The position numbers and the translations under genes are program-made. Source: Beijerinckiaceae bacterium (GTDB taxonomy: Bacteria; Pseudomonadota; Alphaproteobacteria; Rhizobiales; Beijerinckiaceae). From it: a DNA stretch of 64,000 nucleotides. The stretch lies in contig JAIELD010000029.1 in NCBI GenBank assembly GCA_019753285.1, positions 124,001 through 188,000 of the forward strand, read 5' to 3'. Of this stretch, positions 16,243-25,214 are shown piece by piece. The notes below the pieces were generated by a model. The model did not search any database, was not told where the DNA came from, and was given only the letters and a program-made list of their open reading frames with translations. How positions within the stretch are numbered: the first letter of the stretch is position 1; each line of letters opens with the position of its first letter.

Positions 16243-17619
16243 ATGACGCAACTGCAGACTTTATTGGGTGAGGACGGCGTAAGGTGGGCTGTGTGGGGAG
16301 GCATAGGACTCGTCGCGCTCCTTGCGATCCTCCTCATCATCATTGTCCTGAAGCGCATCTTCGCTCCCGCCTTCAACATGAGCAGCGCCGCTGATCGCCG
16401 CGGTCGCCCACCCCGGCTCGGCGTCACCGATTTCTTCAATCTCGACCGGACGGGCCGTCGTCTCGTCATCGTTCGACGCGACAATGTCGAGCATCTCGTC
16501 ATGGTCGGCGGCCCGAACGACGTCGTCATAGAGACCAACATCGTCCGCGGCTTGCGGCCGGAGGTCTCCACAGTCGATTCCACCGGCCGCCCTACCGTGC
16601 AGCCGCGCCAGATCGACAACGCGTCATTGGACGGCGCCCCCGCCGGCGTGTTCGAGACCGGACTGCCCCAGCGCGAGCTTGCAGCCCGCTCCGCACCGGT
16701 TCCGCCATCGCTTGAGCCAAGGTTCGAACCGCAGCCAAGGGTCGAACCGCGAGCCGCGCCGGCGTTCGAGCTCAAGACGCCGGAGGTGCCTGCAGTAGAA
16801 ATCGCGGCCCCTGAACCGCGATCATCGGAACCTCGATTGCCGGAACCCCGATTGCCGGAGCCTCCTCCGGTCGTCGTGCCGCAACCACGCTTGACGCCGA
16901 CGCGCCAGCCCGCCGCCAGGACACCCGAGCCGACAGCGCCTGCGCCGAAGCTGCCGGAGCCGAAACCGGTCGAACCGCCGCCAGTGCCAGCGCCGGAGTT
17001 TCGCTCGGCCAAGCTCGTGCCGAGCCGAGCGCCGCAGGCAGCACCGGAACCGCCTGCGAAACCCGACTTTCAGATGCCCGACTTCGACGAACTCGCGGCG
17101 CTGGCGAAAGATACCAGCCGAAACGCCCTGCGTGAGCCGCCGGCGTCCAGCCCGACGCAGCGCAACTGGCCGGGTCCCGCTCAGGCGGCACCGGCCCATT
17201 CCGAGCTTCCCGCGCCTGAAGCGGATTCCAAGCCGCAAGCCGCCGAGCCTATCGATGCGCCGGAGCCGCCGGTGGTGGAGCTGCCGCCTCGCGAACCACC
17301 GAAGCGCACCTCGTTCGAGGATGTCAGCAAGCGCCTTCAAGAGGCGTTGCGACGTCCGCAGGCCTTGACGCCGTCAGCCATCACGACATCCACGGCGCGG
17401 GCAACGGCCGTCACGGCGCCAATCCAGCCGGCTCCGTTCTCGCCGACGCCGCCACCCGCCGCCAGCGAGATGGAAGGCACGGCGCAGCTTGCAGGCGAAG
17501 CTGACGTCCCGGCCGATGGGCAGGCGAAGCCAGCCGCCAGCGCGGCGCAGAGCGACGAACTCGATCTCGAACAGGAAATGGCGCGGCTTCTCGGAAGGTC
17601 CCCGGGCAGCAAGCCGTGA
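16243..17619 (+). CDS. fliO: flagellar biosynthetic protein FliO with long Pro-rich tail
   Basis: A 458-residue protein. One membrane segment (about 14-36) is followed by the FliO domain (about 50-105: Leu-Val-Ile-Val-Arg-Arg-Asp-Asn-Val-Glu-His-Leu-Val-Met-Val-Gly-Gly). FliO helps assemble the FliP ring of the export gate. The remaining 350 residues are rich in Pro, Glu and Ala with short degenerate repeats and look disordered; most FliO proteins are 100-150 residues. I chose the ATG at 16243, preceded by AAGAG; an in-frame TTG at 16207 would add 12 residues. Its stop overlaps the fliP start by four bases. Confidence 0.85.
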   Translation: MTQLQTLLGEDGVRWAVWGGIGLVALLAILLIIIVLKRIFAPAFNMSSAADRRGRPPRLGVTDFFNLDRTGRRLVIVRRDNVEHLVMVGGPNDVVIETNIVRGLRPEVSTVDSTGRPTVQPRQIDNASLDGAPAGVFETGLPQRELAARSAPVPPSLEPRFEPQPRVEPRAAPAFELKTPEVPAVEIAAPEPRSSEPRLPEPRLPEPPPVVVPQPRLTPTRQPAARTPEPTAPAPKLPEPKPVEPPPVPAPEFRSAKLVPSRAPQAAPEPPAKPDFQMPDFDELAALAKDTSRNALREPPASSPTQRNWPGPAQAAPAHSELPAPEADSKPQAAEPIDAPEPPVVELPPREPPKRTSFEDVSKRLQEALRRPQALTPSAITTSTARATAVTAPIQPAPFSPTPPPAASEMEGTAQLAGEADVPADGQAKPAASAAQSDELDLEQEMARLLGRSPGSKP

Positions 17620-18413
17620 GCGCGCTCTCTGATGTCGGACGATATGGGCTCACCTGCCCGCTGAGGCTGGCGCGGATCTCCGCCCTGCCGGCGATGGTTC
17701 TCGCCGTCTGTATCGCCGTCTGTCTTGGCGCGTCCACCGCTCAAGCCCAGGATATCGGCATCAATTTTGGCGGCGGCACCGGGGTGACGCAGCGCGGGCT
17801 ACAGCTCGTCGCGCTCATCACGATACTATCTCTCGCGCCGTCCATCCTCGTGATGGTGACCTCGTTCACGCGCATCGTGGTCGTGCTCTCGCTGCTGCGC
17901 ACGGCGCTCGGCGCGCAGACCGCGCCTCCGAACGGCGTCATCACCGCGCTCGCGCTCTTCCTCACTGCCTTCGTGATGGGTCCCACCTTCCAGACAGCCT
18001 ACACCAACGGCATCCAGCCTCTCGTCGCAGGTCAGATAAGCGAGGTCGAAGCATTCAACCGCTCATCCGCGCCATTCAAGACCTTCATGCTGAAGCATGT
18101 GCGGGAGAAAGACCTCGAACTCTTCGTCAACCTGAGCAATGCACCCAAGCCCGCCAACGCCGAGGCGATGCCGCTCAACCTGCTGGTGCCTGCCTTCATG
18201 ATTTCGGAGCTGCGCAGGGCGTTCGAGATCGGCTTCCTGTTGTTCATCCCGTTCCTGATCATCGACCTCGTCGTATCGTCGATCCTGCTCTCGATGGGCA
18301 TGATGATGCTGCCGCCGGTGACGATCGCCCTGCCGTTCAAGCTCATCTTCTTCGTGCTGGTGGATGGCTGGCGGCTCGTCGCGGGCAGCCTCATCCAGAG
18401 CTATGGCGGCTAG
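17616..18413 (+). CDS. fliP: flagellar export apparatus protein FliP
   Basis: A 265-residue integral membrane protein, main subunit of the flagellar export gate. An N-terminal cleaved signal (hydrophobic stretch about 25-45, ending Ala-Gln-Ala) precedes membrane segments near 60-80, 90-110, 200-220 and 235-255. Family motifs include Met-Val-Thr-Ser-Phe-Thr-Arg-Ile-Val-Val-Val-Leu-Ser and Leu-Arg-Arg-Ala-Phe-Glu-Ile-Gly-Phe. It starts with GTG inside the fliO stop (GTGA overlap), so the two are translationally coupled. It converges with the TPR protein gene. Confidence 0.94.
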   Translation: MSALSDVGRYGLTCPLRLARISALPAMVLAVCIAVCLGASTAQAQDIGINFGGGTGVTQRGLQLVALITILSLAPSILVMVTSFTRIVVVLSLLRTALGAQTAPPNGVITALALFLTAFVMGPTFQTAYTNGIQPLVAGQISEVEAFNRSSAPFKTFMLKHVREKDLELFVNLSNAPKPANAEAMPLNLLVPAFMISELRRAFEIGFLLFIPFLIIDLVVSSILLSMGMMMLPPVTIALPFKLIFFVLVDGWRLVAGSLIQSYGG

Positions 18414-18422
18414 CCCGGCCGC

Positions 18423-21400
18423 TCAGGCCTTGTCCGGCACAAGCGACTTGGTGCTGCGCGCGCCGACCGTCTCCGGATAGCGCTCACGATAGGTTTCGAG
18501 GAACGCACCCATCGTGTCGCTGGAGACCACGGTGCGGGCAAGTTCCTTGAAGTCCTTCGCGCGCACGCCCGATTCCGCCGTGACGAGACTAAAGCTCTTG
18601 GCGTCGACGCTATCCGCCATCAGGCTCGCATATTTCGTGCGCAGCCGGTCGAGGCCGAGCCTGTCATTGCCGAGCACGTAGGCGATGCCGGCGCGCATCA
18701 CGTCGCTGCGCTGGCGATCGCTGAGCGGCGTCTGCTGCTCCCACGCATCGCCGAGCACCATTTCGAACGCTTCGCCAGCCTCACGCCAGCGCTTGCCCTG
18801 CCAGTAGATGTCGGCGCGCAGGCGCTCCACATCGGGGCCGGAACGGGCCGCGACCATCTCGATGGCGAGATCGGTGCGCGACAATTCGGAAAGGGCGCGG
18901 GCTTCCAGCAGCGCGCGAGCTCGCCGCATCTCTGCCGGCACGGAGGAAAGCCGCGAGTTGCGCAGCACGGCAAGCGCATCCGTCGGCTTGCGGTTCTGGA
19001 GGTATATGACCGCCAGCCGCGCGGCGACGCTCGCCCGCGCGACGCCGCCGAGACGGGTGTCGACCTGATGCTGGAGGAGTTCCGCAGCCTGATCGAGGAG
19101 ATCGAGTTCTGCAAGGCGATCGGCAAGCCGGCGCACGATCTCGTCGCCTTTGCGGCCCGGCGGCGTGTAGTTGCGGAAATCGTAGAACAGCGCCAGCGCC
19201 TTCAGCTTGTCGATGTCATCGGACTTGCCGTTGAGAAACAGCGTCTCGAAGCTGACGCCCATATCGTCTTCGAATTTGCGCGTGATCGGGTGATCGGGGA
19301 GGATTTCCTCGGCGCGCTTGGCGGCGGCGAAGGCCTCGCGCCAGCGCTTGGAACCGGCATAGATCTCACCGAGCTTGGCGAGCGCACGCAGTTCGACCTC
19401 GTCCCTGCGCCAGATCACCGCGACGGTCTCGAGCTCGGCCTCGACCTTCAGCGGCTCGACGCGTTTTTCGTTGTAGCCGAGAATGGCGTGGAACAGCCGC
19501 GCCTTGGCTTCGATCTCGCGATTGCTCGTCATCTTCGCCAGGGCATACTGGCTCATGGCATCGTCTACGCGGCCTGTCTCTTCCGCGAGCCGGCCACGGA
19601 AGAGCGCGATGAGCGCCGGGTCGCGTTCGGAGGCATCGAAACGCTCGAAAAGGTCGAGCTGCTGTGCGGCGAAGTTGAGATCACGCGCTTCCAGCGCCGC
19701 CTCGATGATGAGCGGCAGGAACTCGGCCTGCAGCGGATCGGGATATTTCTCCAGCAGGTCAAGCGACTGGCGAAACCCGACGAGCGCCGGCGTCCAGCGT
19801 TTGGCTTTCCCGTCGAGATAGGCGCGCCAGAGAACGGACTCGCCCTCAAGCTGCAGGATCGGATCGTTGAGCGTCTTCAGCGCGTTGGCCGCATCGTTGG
19901 CCAAGGCATAGCCGATCGCCTTCATCATCATGATCGGCTTGCTTTGCCCGGCTGGCTGATCGTCCTTCGACAAGGTCCGGATCACGGCCACGCTGTCATT
20001 GGGCATCTTGTTGGCGAGATAGAACTTCGCCAACGCAAGCCGCGCTTCGGTGCGGTCGCGCTGCGGCGACTCGGCCGCGCTGCGCAGGAGGTCCCGTTCG
20101 CGGTCTCGGGTCACGCCCTTGCCAGCCGTGCGCCAGGCGCTGGTGTCGATCAGGAGATCGCTGCGGCGATCGTCACGGCCCGCCTGTTTCGCGCCCTCGA
20201 CGCCGAGCGAGAGCGAAAGACCCTGGTCGCGCGTGACCCAGACCTCGTCGAGGCCGGATTTCACGACCAGATCGTCAGCAACGGGCGAGAAGACAAGGCC
20301 CTGCGCCGTCGCCATGGCGTTGACCTCGACGAAATGCTGCGCCTTGGCGAGACCCTGCACCTTGCCGCGCGCGGGCACCACCGCCCAACGCTCGCCTGAA
20401 GCCGCATCGTCGAGCCAGAAGACCTTGCCGGCATCCGCGAGATTGGCGACGAGCGCGGTCCGTCCGTCCTGACTGACGCCGCGCTTCAGCACGATCGGAT
20501 CGGTCGGAGCCTGCGTCTCGTCTCCGAGCGTGACGGTCCAGCCCTTGTCCTCCGGCGCGACGCTCACGACCTGCTTGCGCGCCATTTGCACGCGCAGGAT
20601 CGCCGCGCCGCCAATGCCATCGACTTCGGTCGCGCCGATGACGTCCTTGAAGGCCTGAGGCAGGGTTTCGCTCTCGAGCCCCTTCGATCCCTCAAACACC
20701 ATCCAGACCACATCCTCGCGGACGAACACAGCCGCCGGCGGCCGATTTGCGAAGGCAAGCTTCACGCGGACGCCCTCGCCCGCCTTGCTGTAGGTCACAC
20801 GGCCCGCCCCGGCATCCGTCGCGGGTCCAGCACCGATGCCATCAAGTCCGCTGCCAAGCGAAGACAGCCTCGAGGGTTTGGCTACGGAAGGTTGTTCGAA
20901 TTTCGCCGTGCGCGGCTTTTCCTTGTCCGGCTGCTGCTCGCCCGCCGCCGAGGCAAGCTCCGCCTGCTTTTCCTCGGGCTTCAGTTCTGGCGCCGGCGCC
21001 ACGGCAGGCGCCTTCGCGGCTGCCTTCACATTGCCCTTCGGGATATCGACGACGAAGGTGTCGTCCTCACGGAACCCCTGCACGCGGGCATTGCCGGGGA
21101 TCGCCATCGTCACCTTGAGCGAGGTCGAGTTCGGCGCGACCTCGAACGACTTCACCGAGTCAGGCAAGGTCGGCTTCACCGCCGCGGCGTCGATGCGGAA
21201 AGCGCCATCGAACGTCAGGGTGACGAAGTCCCCTTCCTTCTTGAAATCGACCGGCGCGACCACCGGCATCTCGAAGATCACGCGGTTGAAGGTCGGCGCT
21301 GTCCCGATCCTGACCTCGATGTCGCGAACCGTCTCCAGTTCGCGCTGCTTCTGCGCTTTGCGATTGTTCTCCTCGGCCAGAATCGCGCGCTTGGCGAGAT

Positions 21401-21890
21401 CCTGGACGACCTCGGCCGGCAAACCGGGCGGTTGACCCTTCCATTCGTCCGGCAGCAGGTCGAGGTAGAGCTTTTCGCCTGCCTCCTTCATATCCGGGCG
21501 CAGCGACTTCACGAGCGCGAAGCGGAGGGCCTTGCCGTCCGGATCTCGGCGCGCCAGCGAGATATAATTGGGCGCCTGAAGCGCGAGCTTTTCGAGATCG
21601 ACATCGACCGGCTCGCTGAACTCGACCACCATCACGCCGTTGCTTGCCCGCACCTTTGCGCGAATCGCGGCATCGAAATTGAAGATGACGCGGCCATAGC
21701 CCTGCTGCTCGGACGCGGCGGCATTGCCTCGATTCGCGGCGGATGCGGCATCGGAAAGGCAAAGTGACAGCACCACGCCGGCGATCGCGGCGAGCAGGCG
21801 GTTCCGCTCTCGTACATGCCGCGCCGGCTCCTCGCCGGAGGAACGGCAGGCACGAACGACTTCGCGAACGACACGGAACGCAACAAACAT
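18423..21890 (-). CDS. large exported TPR-repeat protein of the flagellar cluster, function unknown
   Basis: About 1155 residues. A signal-like segment (about 31-53, ending Ser-Asp-Ala-Ala-Ser-Ala) suggests export. Residues about 60-280 contain two beta-rich AMIN-like stretches (Val-Ile-Phe-Asn-Phe and later Asn-Arg-Val-Ile-Phe-Glu-Met with Val-Thr-Leu-Thr-Phe). The middle is Pro/Glu/Lys-rich, and from about 600 on there are many degenerate tetratricopeptide helices. It probably works in the periplasm as a scaffold, possibly near the motor or the peptidoglycan. The start is unsure: ATG at 21890 lacks a well-spaced ribosome site and a TTG at 21917 is in frame. It follows motE on the same strand but is separated by a terminator and has its own inverted repeat upstream, so it may be transcribed alone. 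Confidence 0.6.
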   Translation of the reverse strand: MFVAFRVVREVVRACRSSGEEPARHVRERNRLLAAIAGVVLSLCLSDAASAANRGNAAASEQQGYGRVIFNFDAAIRAKVRASNGVMVVEFSEPVDVDLEKLALQAPNYISLARRDPDGKALRFALVKSLRPDMKEAGEKLYLDLLPDEWKGQPPGLPAEVVQDLAKRAILAEENNRKAQKQRELETVRDIEVRIGTAPTFNRVIFEMPVVAPVDFKKEGDFVTLTFDGAFRIDAAAVKPTLPDSVKSFEVAPNSTSLKVTMAIPGNARVQGFREDDTFVVDIPKGNVKAAAKAPAVAPAPELKPEEKQAELASAAGEQQPDKEKPRTAKFEQPSVAKPSRLSSLGSGLDGIGAGPATDAGAGRVTYSKAGEGVRVKLAFANRPPAAVFVREDVVWMVFEGSKGLESETLPQAFKDVIGATEVDGIGGAAILRVQMARKQVVSVAPEDKGWTVTLGDETQAPTDPIVLKRGVSQDGRTALVANLADAGKVFWLDDAASGERWAVVPARGKVQGLAKAQHFVEVNAMATAQGLVFSPVADDLVVKSGLDEVWVTRDQGLSLSLGVEGAKQAGRDDRRSDLLIDTSAWRTAGKGVTRDRERDLLRSAAESPQRDRTEARLALAKFYLANKMPNDSVAVIRTLSKDDQPAGQSKPIMMMKAIGYALANDAANALKTLNDPILQLEGESVLWRAYLDGKAKRWTPALVGFRQSLDLLEKYPDPLQAEFLPLIIEAALEARDLNFAAQQLDLFERFDASERDPALIALFRGRLAEETGRVDDAMSQYALAKMTSNREIEAKARLFHAILGYNEKRVEPLKVEAELETVAVIWRRDEVELRALAKLGEIYAGSKRWREAFAAAKRAEEILPDHPITRKFEDDMGVSFETLFLNGKSDDIDKLKALALFYDFRNYTPPGRKGDEIVRRLADRLAELDLLDQAAELLQHQVDTRLGGVARASVAARLAVIYLQNRKPTDALAVLRNSRLSSVPAEMRRARALLEARALSELSRTDLAIEMVAARSGPDVERLRADIYWQGKRWREAGEAFEMVLGDAWEQQTPLSDRQRSDVMRAGIAYVLGNDRLGLDRLRTKYASLMADSVDAKSFSLVTAESGVRAKDFKELARTVVSSDTMGAFLETYRERYPETVGARSTKSLVPDKA

Positions 21891-21963
21891 GGGCACAACG
21901 GGCTTTCGCCCCTCCAAACGCCGCGCGGATACGCCAACAACAGGCGCGCGGAGTCCGGACAGA

Positions 21964-21985
21964 CCTTAGGGCGATATGCCTAAGG
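21964..21985. promoter_or_regulatory. perfect 7-bp inverted repeat upstream of the TPR gene
   Basis: CCTTAGG and CCTAAGG flank eight bases, 74 bp before the likely start of the TPR protein gene and after the motE terminator. The size and spacing suit a dimeric repressor or activator, or an RNA stem in the leader. No known operator comes to mind. Confidence 0.4.
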
Positions 21986-22025
21986 GAGATTTAATGGCTG
22001 GCCCGAGGACAAAGGGCTGAACCGC

Positions 22026-22050
22026 AAAAAATGGGCCCGCCGCGCGGCGG
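22026..22050 (-). terminator. Rho-independent terminator after motE
   Basis: On the minus strand a GC-only palindrome (stem CCGCC/GGCGG with a four-base loop, 22037-22050) is followed by GCCCA and six T. It begins six bases past the motE stop codon, so it should end the fliL-fliM-DUF6468-motE transcript. Confidence 0.65.
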
Positions 22051-22055
22051 CGCAC

Positions 22056-22898
22056 CTATTTCTTGCGATCGAGGCGCGGCAGTTCGCCGGGCGGCAGCGC
22101 GTCGCCGCGATCCTGCGCGTCGCCGAGCTGATTGCGCAACGCCAGCGCCGTCGTCAGCTTCTCGGCGCTGTCTGGGCTCATCGCGGCGAGGATCTCCGAC
22201 ATCTTGCGCGGATTGAGCGCGAGCACGACGGGCACGAGCACCTTGATGTCGAGCTTTTCGAACACCCGGGCTGCTTCCTTCGGCTTCATCGCTTCGTACA
22301 TGATGACGAGCGGCTTAAGGTTTTCCTGCTCGTTCTTCGCCCGCGCCGTGCCGGTGACGTCGGCCTTGATCTCCGCCTGCTTCAGATCGCCTATGCGGTC
22401 TTCGATCTTGCGTTCGGCCGCCTTCAACAGATTCTCGCGCAGGTCGAGCTCTTTCGCTCTCTGTTCGAGTATCTGCCGCCTGTCCTGCAGGCGCTCGATC
22501 AACTGGCGCTCGGTGCCTGAGGGCGGGAGCGGTGGCGCCTGGACGACCGGGCGCTCCTCGGCTTGCGGCTTGATGGCATCGAGTTTCGCGTCGACGGGCT
22601 TGTTCTCGGCCACCTTCGTCTCCGGCGGTTTCGCGCCATGGCCGCCATCGCCGTCCTTCTTTTTCTTTTCCGGGACGGAGCCGGTCGTGATCGTATCGAC
22701 GATTTCAGGGTTCTGCCGAACGGAGGTCAGCGCTCGCCCAAACGATTTGCGGCTTGGGTCAAGGTCGAGATTGGCCGTTTCGCTCGTCGAAGCCTCGGTG
22801 AAGAGATAGCCTCCGCGAAGGGCGATGCCCATCGCCTTCAGGCACAAAAGCCCGGTCGCCGCGACGATCAACACTGGGAGAATGCGAAAACGCGCCAT
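22056..22898 (-). CDS. motE: MotE-family protein (MgtE-N-like domain, chaperone for MotC)
   Basis: A 280-residue exported protein. One N-terminal membrane segment (about 7-27) is followed by a Lys/Pro-rich linker (about 75-130), a coiled coil (130-185: Arg-Gln-Ile-Leu-Glu-Gln-Arg-Ala-Lys-Glu-Leu) and an MgtE-N-like helical domain (about 195-260: Met-Tyr-Glu-Ala-Met-Lys-Pro-Lys-Glu-Ala-Ala-Arg-Val-Phe, Leu-Asn-Pro-Arg-Lys-Met-Ser). In Sinorhizobium MotE is a periplasmic chaperone of MotC needed for motor function. No motC is in the window. Seven bases separate it from the DUF6468 gene in the fliL operon. Confidence 0.85.
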   Translation of the reverse strand: MARFRILPVLIVAATGLLCLKAMGIALRGGYLFTEASTSETANLDLDPSRKSFGRALTSVRQNPEIVDTITTGSVPEKKKKDGDGGHGAKPPETKVAENKPVDAKLDAIKPQAEERPVVQAPPLPPSGTERQLIERLQDRRQILEQRAKELDLRENLLKAAERKIEDRIGDLKQAEIKADVTGTARAKNEQENLKPLVIMYEAMKPKEAARVFEKLDIKVLVPVVLALNPRKMSEILAAMSPDSAEKLTTALALRNQLGDAQDRGDALPPGELPRLDRKK

Positions 22899-22904
22899 GT
22901 CCGC

Positions 22905-23417
22905 TCACGCTGCGCTATGTTCGTGGCCGGCCGCCTGCGCCAGGGGAAAGCGCCGCGTCCGGACGCGGTCCGCCATCGCCCGCGCCGAAGCGAGCGTATC
23001 CGCGAGACGGTTGGCTCGAATTTCCTGCTGCGGTTCTTCGGCGATCTTGACGACCGGAGCGGGTGCGGGCTGCTCGCCCGAGGCCAGCCTCGCGGTCGCG
23101 ACGATCTTCATGATGCGCCCCAGCACCTCGTCGCCGGACTTCATCTTGGCGTCGAATTCGGCCGAGAAATGCTCAGCGGCGCGCAGGCGCTGCGCGAGAT
23201 TGCCATCGGCCTCCGCAATGGTGTTGCGCAACCCCGAAATCGCCTGCTCGGCGCGCTCGGTGGCAAGGCTCAGCTCGACCACCGTCTGGCGGATCGTGCC
23301 TTCGTCCTTGCGGAAGCGCTGCAGCCGCTTGTCCAGAATGAAGCAGTACCCGACGGTCACGCCCAGAAGCACCGTGACCAGCCCCTCGACCGCGAGGCCT
23401 AAACCCATGCCGCTCAT
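22905..23417 (-). CDS. DUF6468 flagellar-operon membrane protein
   Basis: A 170-residue protein with one N-terminal membrane segment (about 5-25) and a cytoplasmic coiled-coil region (30-110). It matches, from memory, the DUF6468 family found between fliM and motE in Hyphomicrobiales; no function is known. Its ATG overlaps the fliM stop by four bases (ATGA), so it is translationally coupled to a switch protein. The conserved place in the operon suggests a part in the motor or switch. Confidence 0.75.
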   Translation of the reverse strand: MSGMGLGLAVEGLVTVLLGVTVGYCFILDKRLQRFRKDEGTIRQTVVELSLATERAEQAISGLRNTIAEADGNLAQRLRAAEHFSAEFDAKMKSGDEVLGRIMKIVATARLASGEQPAPAPVVKIAEEPQQEIRANRLADTLASARAMADRVRTRRFPLAQAAGHEHSAA

Positions 23418-24577
23418 GCATCTCTCCTGGTATTCGTCGACTGTTCGAACATTGAAAAGGTCGTGCGCGAGCGCTTCAGCGGGCGGGCGACCTGGACTGC
23501 GATATGATCACCGAGCCGGCCCATGCGGCCCTGCGTGATCAACTGGTCGCCGCAGCGCATCTGGATCATCGGATCGGGCTTCAGGTCGAACATCAAGGTG
23601 TCCCCCACCTTGAGGTCCATCACCGAGCGCAACGGCAGCTTGGCTTCGTAGAGAACCGCCTCGATATCGCATTTCGCCTGCCAGATTTCGGTGGCGAGAT
23701 GCTCCTCCCAGATCGGATCACGGCCGAACTTCTCGCCCATGAAGCTCTGGAGCAGCATGTCGCGAATGGGTTCGATCGTGGCGTAGGGAAGCAGAATCTC
23801 GACGCGGCCGCCGCGGCCCTCGATGTCGAGGTGCAACTCGATCAGGATCGCGGCGTTGGCCGGACGCGAGATGGAGGCGAAGCGCGGATTGGTCTCGATG
23901 CGGTCGGTCGAGAACTTGACCGGCGAGATCGGCTCGAAAGCCTTCTCGGCATCCGCAAGCACGATGTCCAGCATGCGACGAACGAGGCTGATCTCGATCG
24001 TGGTGTAGGGCCTGCCGTCGACACGAATGGCAGCATGGCCGCGCCGTCCGCCGAGCAGCACGTCGATCACGAGGTAGATGAGGCTGGAATCAACCGTCAC
24101 GATGCCGAAATTGTCCCACGGATCGGCCTTGAAGACGTTGAGCACCGCCGGGAGCGGGATGGAGGCGAGATAATCACCGAAGCGAACCGAGGTGATGCCG
24201 TTCAGCGTCACCTCGACGTTGTCGGAGAAGAAGTTGCGCAGCGACGACGTCAGCAACCGCACCATGCGGTCGAAGACGATCTCGAGCATCGGCAGGCGCT
24301 CGTAGCTGACCGTGCCGGAGTCGACGAGCGTGCGCACGCCGCCAGTGCCGTCCAGCGTCTGGTCCTCGATCGAGAAGCCGAGCAGGTTGTCGATCTCATC
24401 CTGGTTGAGAATGCGGTCGATCAGGAGGTCGTTGCTGGCGGAGCTGCTTTTCGTGACTTCGGTCTCGGACGTCTCCCAGAGATCGTCCGCGACGTCGTCG
24501 GCGCTTTTCGCCCCACCGAGCGAGCGCTCCCACTCGGCGGCAAGATCGTCCTGATTGGTTGAAGGTATGTCAGCCAC
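23414..24577 (-). CDS. fliM: flagellar motor switch protein FliM
   Basis: A 387-residue C-ring protein that binds phosphorylated CheY and sets the direction or speed of rotation. Residues about 60-75 hold Ile-Leu-Asn-Gln-Asp-Glu-Ile-Asp-Asn-Leu-Leu-Gly, the middle domain (about 90-290) includes Arg-Leu-Leu-Thr-Ser-Ser-Leu-Arg-Asn-Phe-Phe and Leu-Leu-Gly-Gly-Arg-Arg-Gly, and the C-terminal SpoA domain (about 300-370) ends the fold. The N-terminus is longer than in enterics, which is usual in this group. It is second in fliL-fliM-DUF6468-motE; fliN and fliG are not in the window. Confidence 0.94.
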   Translation of the reverse strand: MADIPSTNQDDLAAEWERSLGGAKSADDVADDLWETSETEVTKSSSASNDLLIDRILNQDEIDNLLGFSIEDQTLDGTGGVRTLVDSGTVSYERLPMLEIVFDRMVRLLTSSLRNFFSDNVEVTLNGITSVRFGDYLASIPLPAVLNVFKADPWDNFGIVTVDSSLIYLVIDVLLGGRRGHAAIRVDGRPYTTIEISLVRRMLDIVLADAEKAFEPISPVKFSTDRIETNPRFASISRPANAAILIELHLDIEGRGGRVEILLPYATIEPIRDMLLQSFMGEKFGRDPIWEEHLATEIWQAKCDIEAVLYEAKLPLRSVMDLKVGDTLMFDLKPDPMIQMRCGDQLITQGRMGRLGDHIAVQVARPLKRSRTTFSMFEQSTNTRRDA

Positions 24578-24622
24578 TAGACACTGCTTTCCATTCGAGC
24601 CTGATCGCGCTTTCGCACTCGA

Positions 24623-25120
24623 TCACTGGACGAGGATTTCCTTGAAGTTCACCGCATCGACCTTGTTGGGATAGACGGCGACGTTGACGCGCCGCATCAG
24701 CTCCTCCTTCAGGCGGTAGAGACCAGCCGAGCCTTCGAGGTCGGAGGGGCGCAGCTCGCGCATGAAGACCTGGAACGTGTCCTGCACGCGCGGAAGCATC
24801 GGCGTGATCTCCTGCACCAGTTTGGGGTCGGCGACTTCGAGCGAGAGCTTCAGCTTCAGGAATTGCTGGCGCTCCTGCGTCGAGGAACCCGCAAGATTGA
24901 TCGTCATGTCGGGCAGATCGATCGAGCCGATCTTCTTGACCTCGACCTTCGCCGCCGTCTCGCTCGGCGCCTTGTTCATCATGAAATAGGCGCCGCCGCC
25001 GATCGCGGCCAGAAGCGCCACGGCCGCGCCGATGAGCGCGGGCTTGGGCAAGGTCTTCTTCTTGCCCTCTTCCGCGCCGACTTCCGTCTCGTCGGTCTCG
25101 CCCTGCTTTTTCTTCGCCAT
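24623..25120 (-). CDS. fliL: flagellar basal body-associated protein FliL
   Basis: A 165-residue protein with one membrane segment (about 29-49) and a periplasmic FliL domain that surrounds the stators and supports torque. The Lys/Glu-rich cytoplasmic head and the end Val-Asn-Phe-Lys-Glu-Ile-Leu-Val-Gln are typical. I start at the ATG at 25120; an in-frame start at 25186 would add 22 residues unlike the family. It heads the operon with fliM, and a CtrA-like box lies about 95 bp upstream. Confidence 0.92.
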   Translation of the reverse strand: MAKKKQGETDETEVGAEEGKKKTLPKPALIGAAVALLAAIGGGAYFMMNKAPSETAAKVEVKKIGSIDLPDMTINLAGSSTQERQQFLKLKLSLEVADPKLVQEITPMLPRVQDTFQVFMRELRPSDLEGSAGLYRLKEELMRRVNVAVYPNKVDAVNFKEILVQ

Positions 25121-25214
25121 GATAGCAGCCCCAGTGTTGCACCCGGCCCGCTTCGCGCATCGCGCGATGGGCCGGAGATTCCGCATTCCCTAAGGTCACC
25201 ATCGCCAAAGATGG

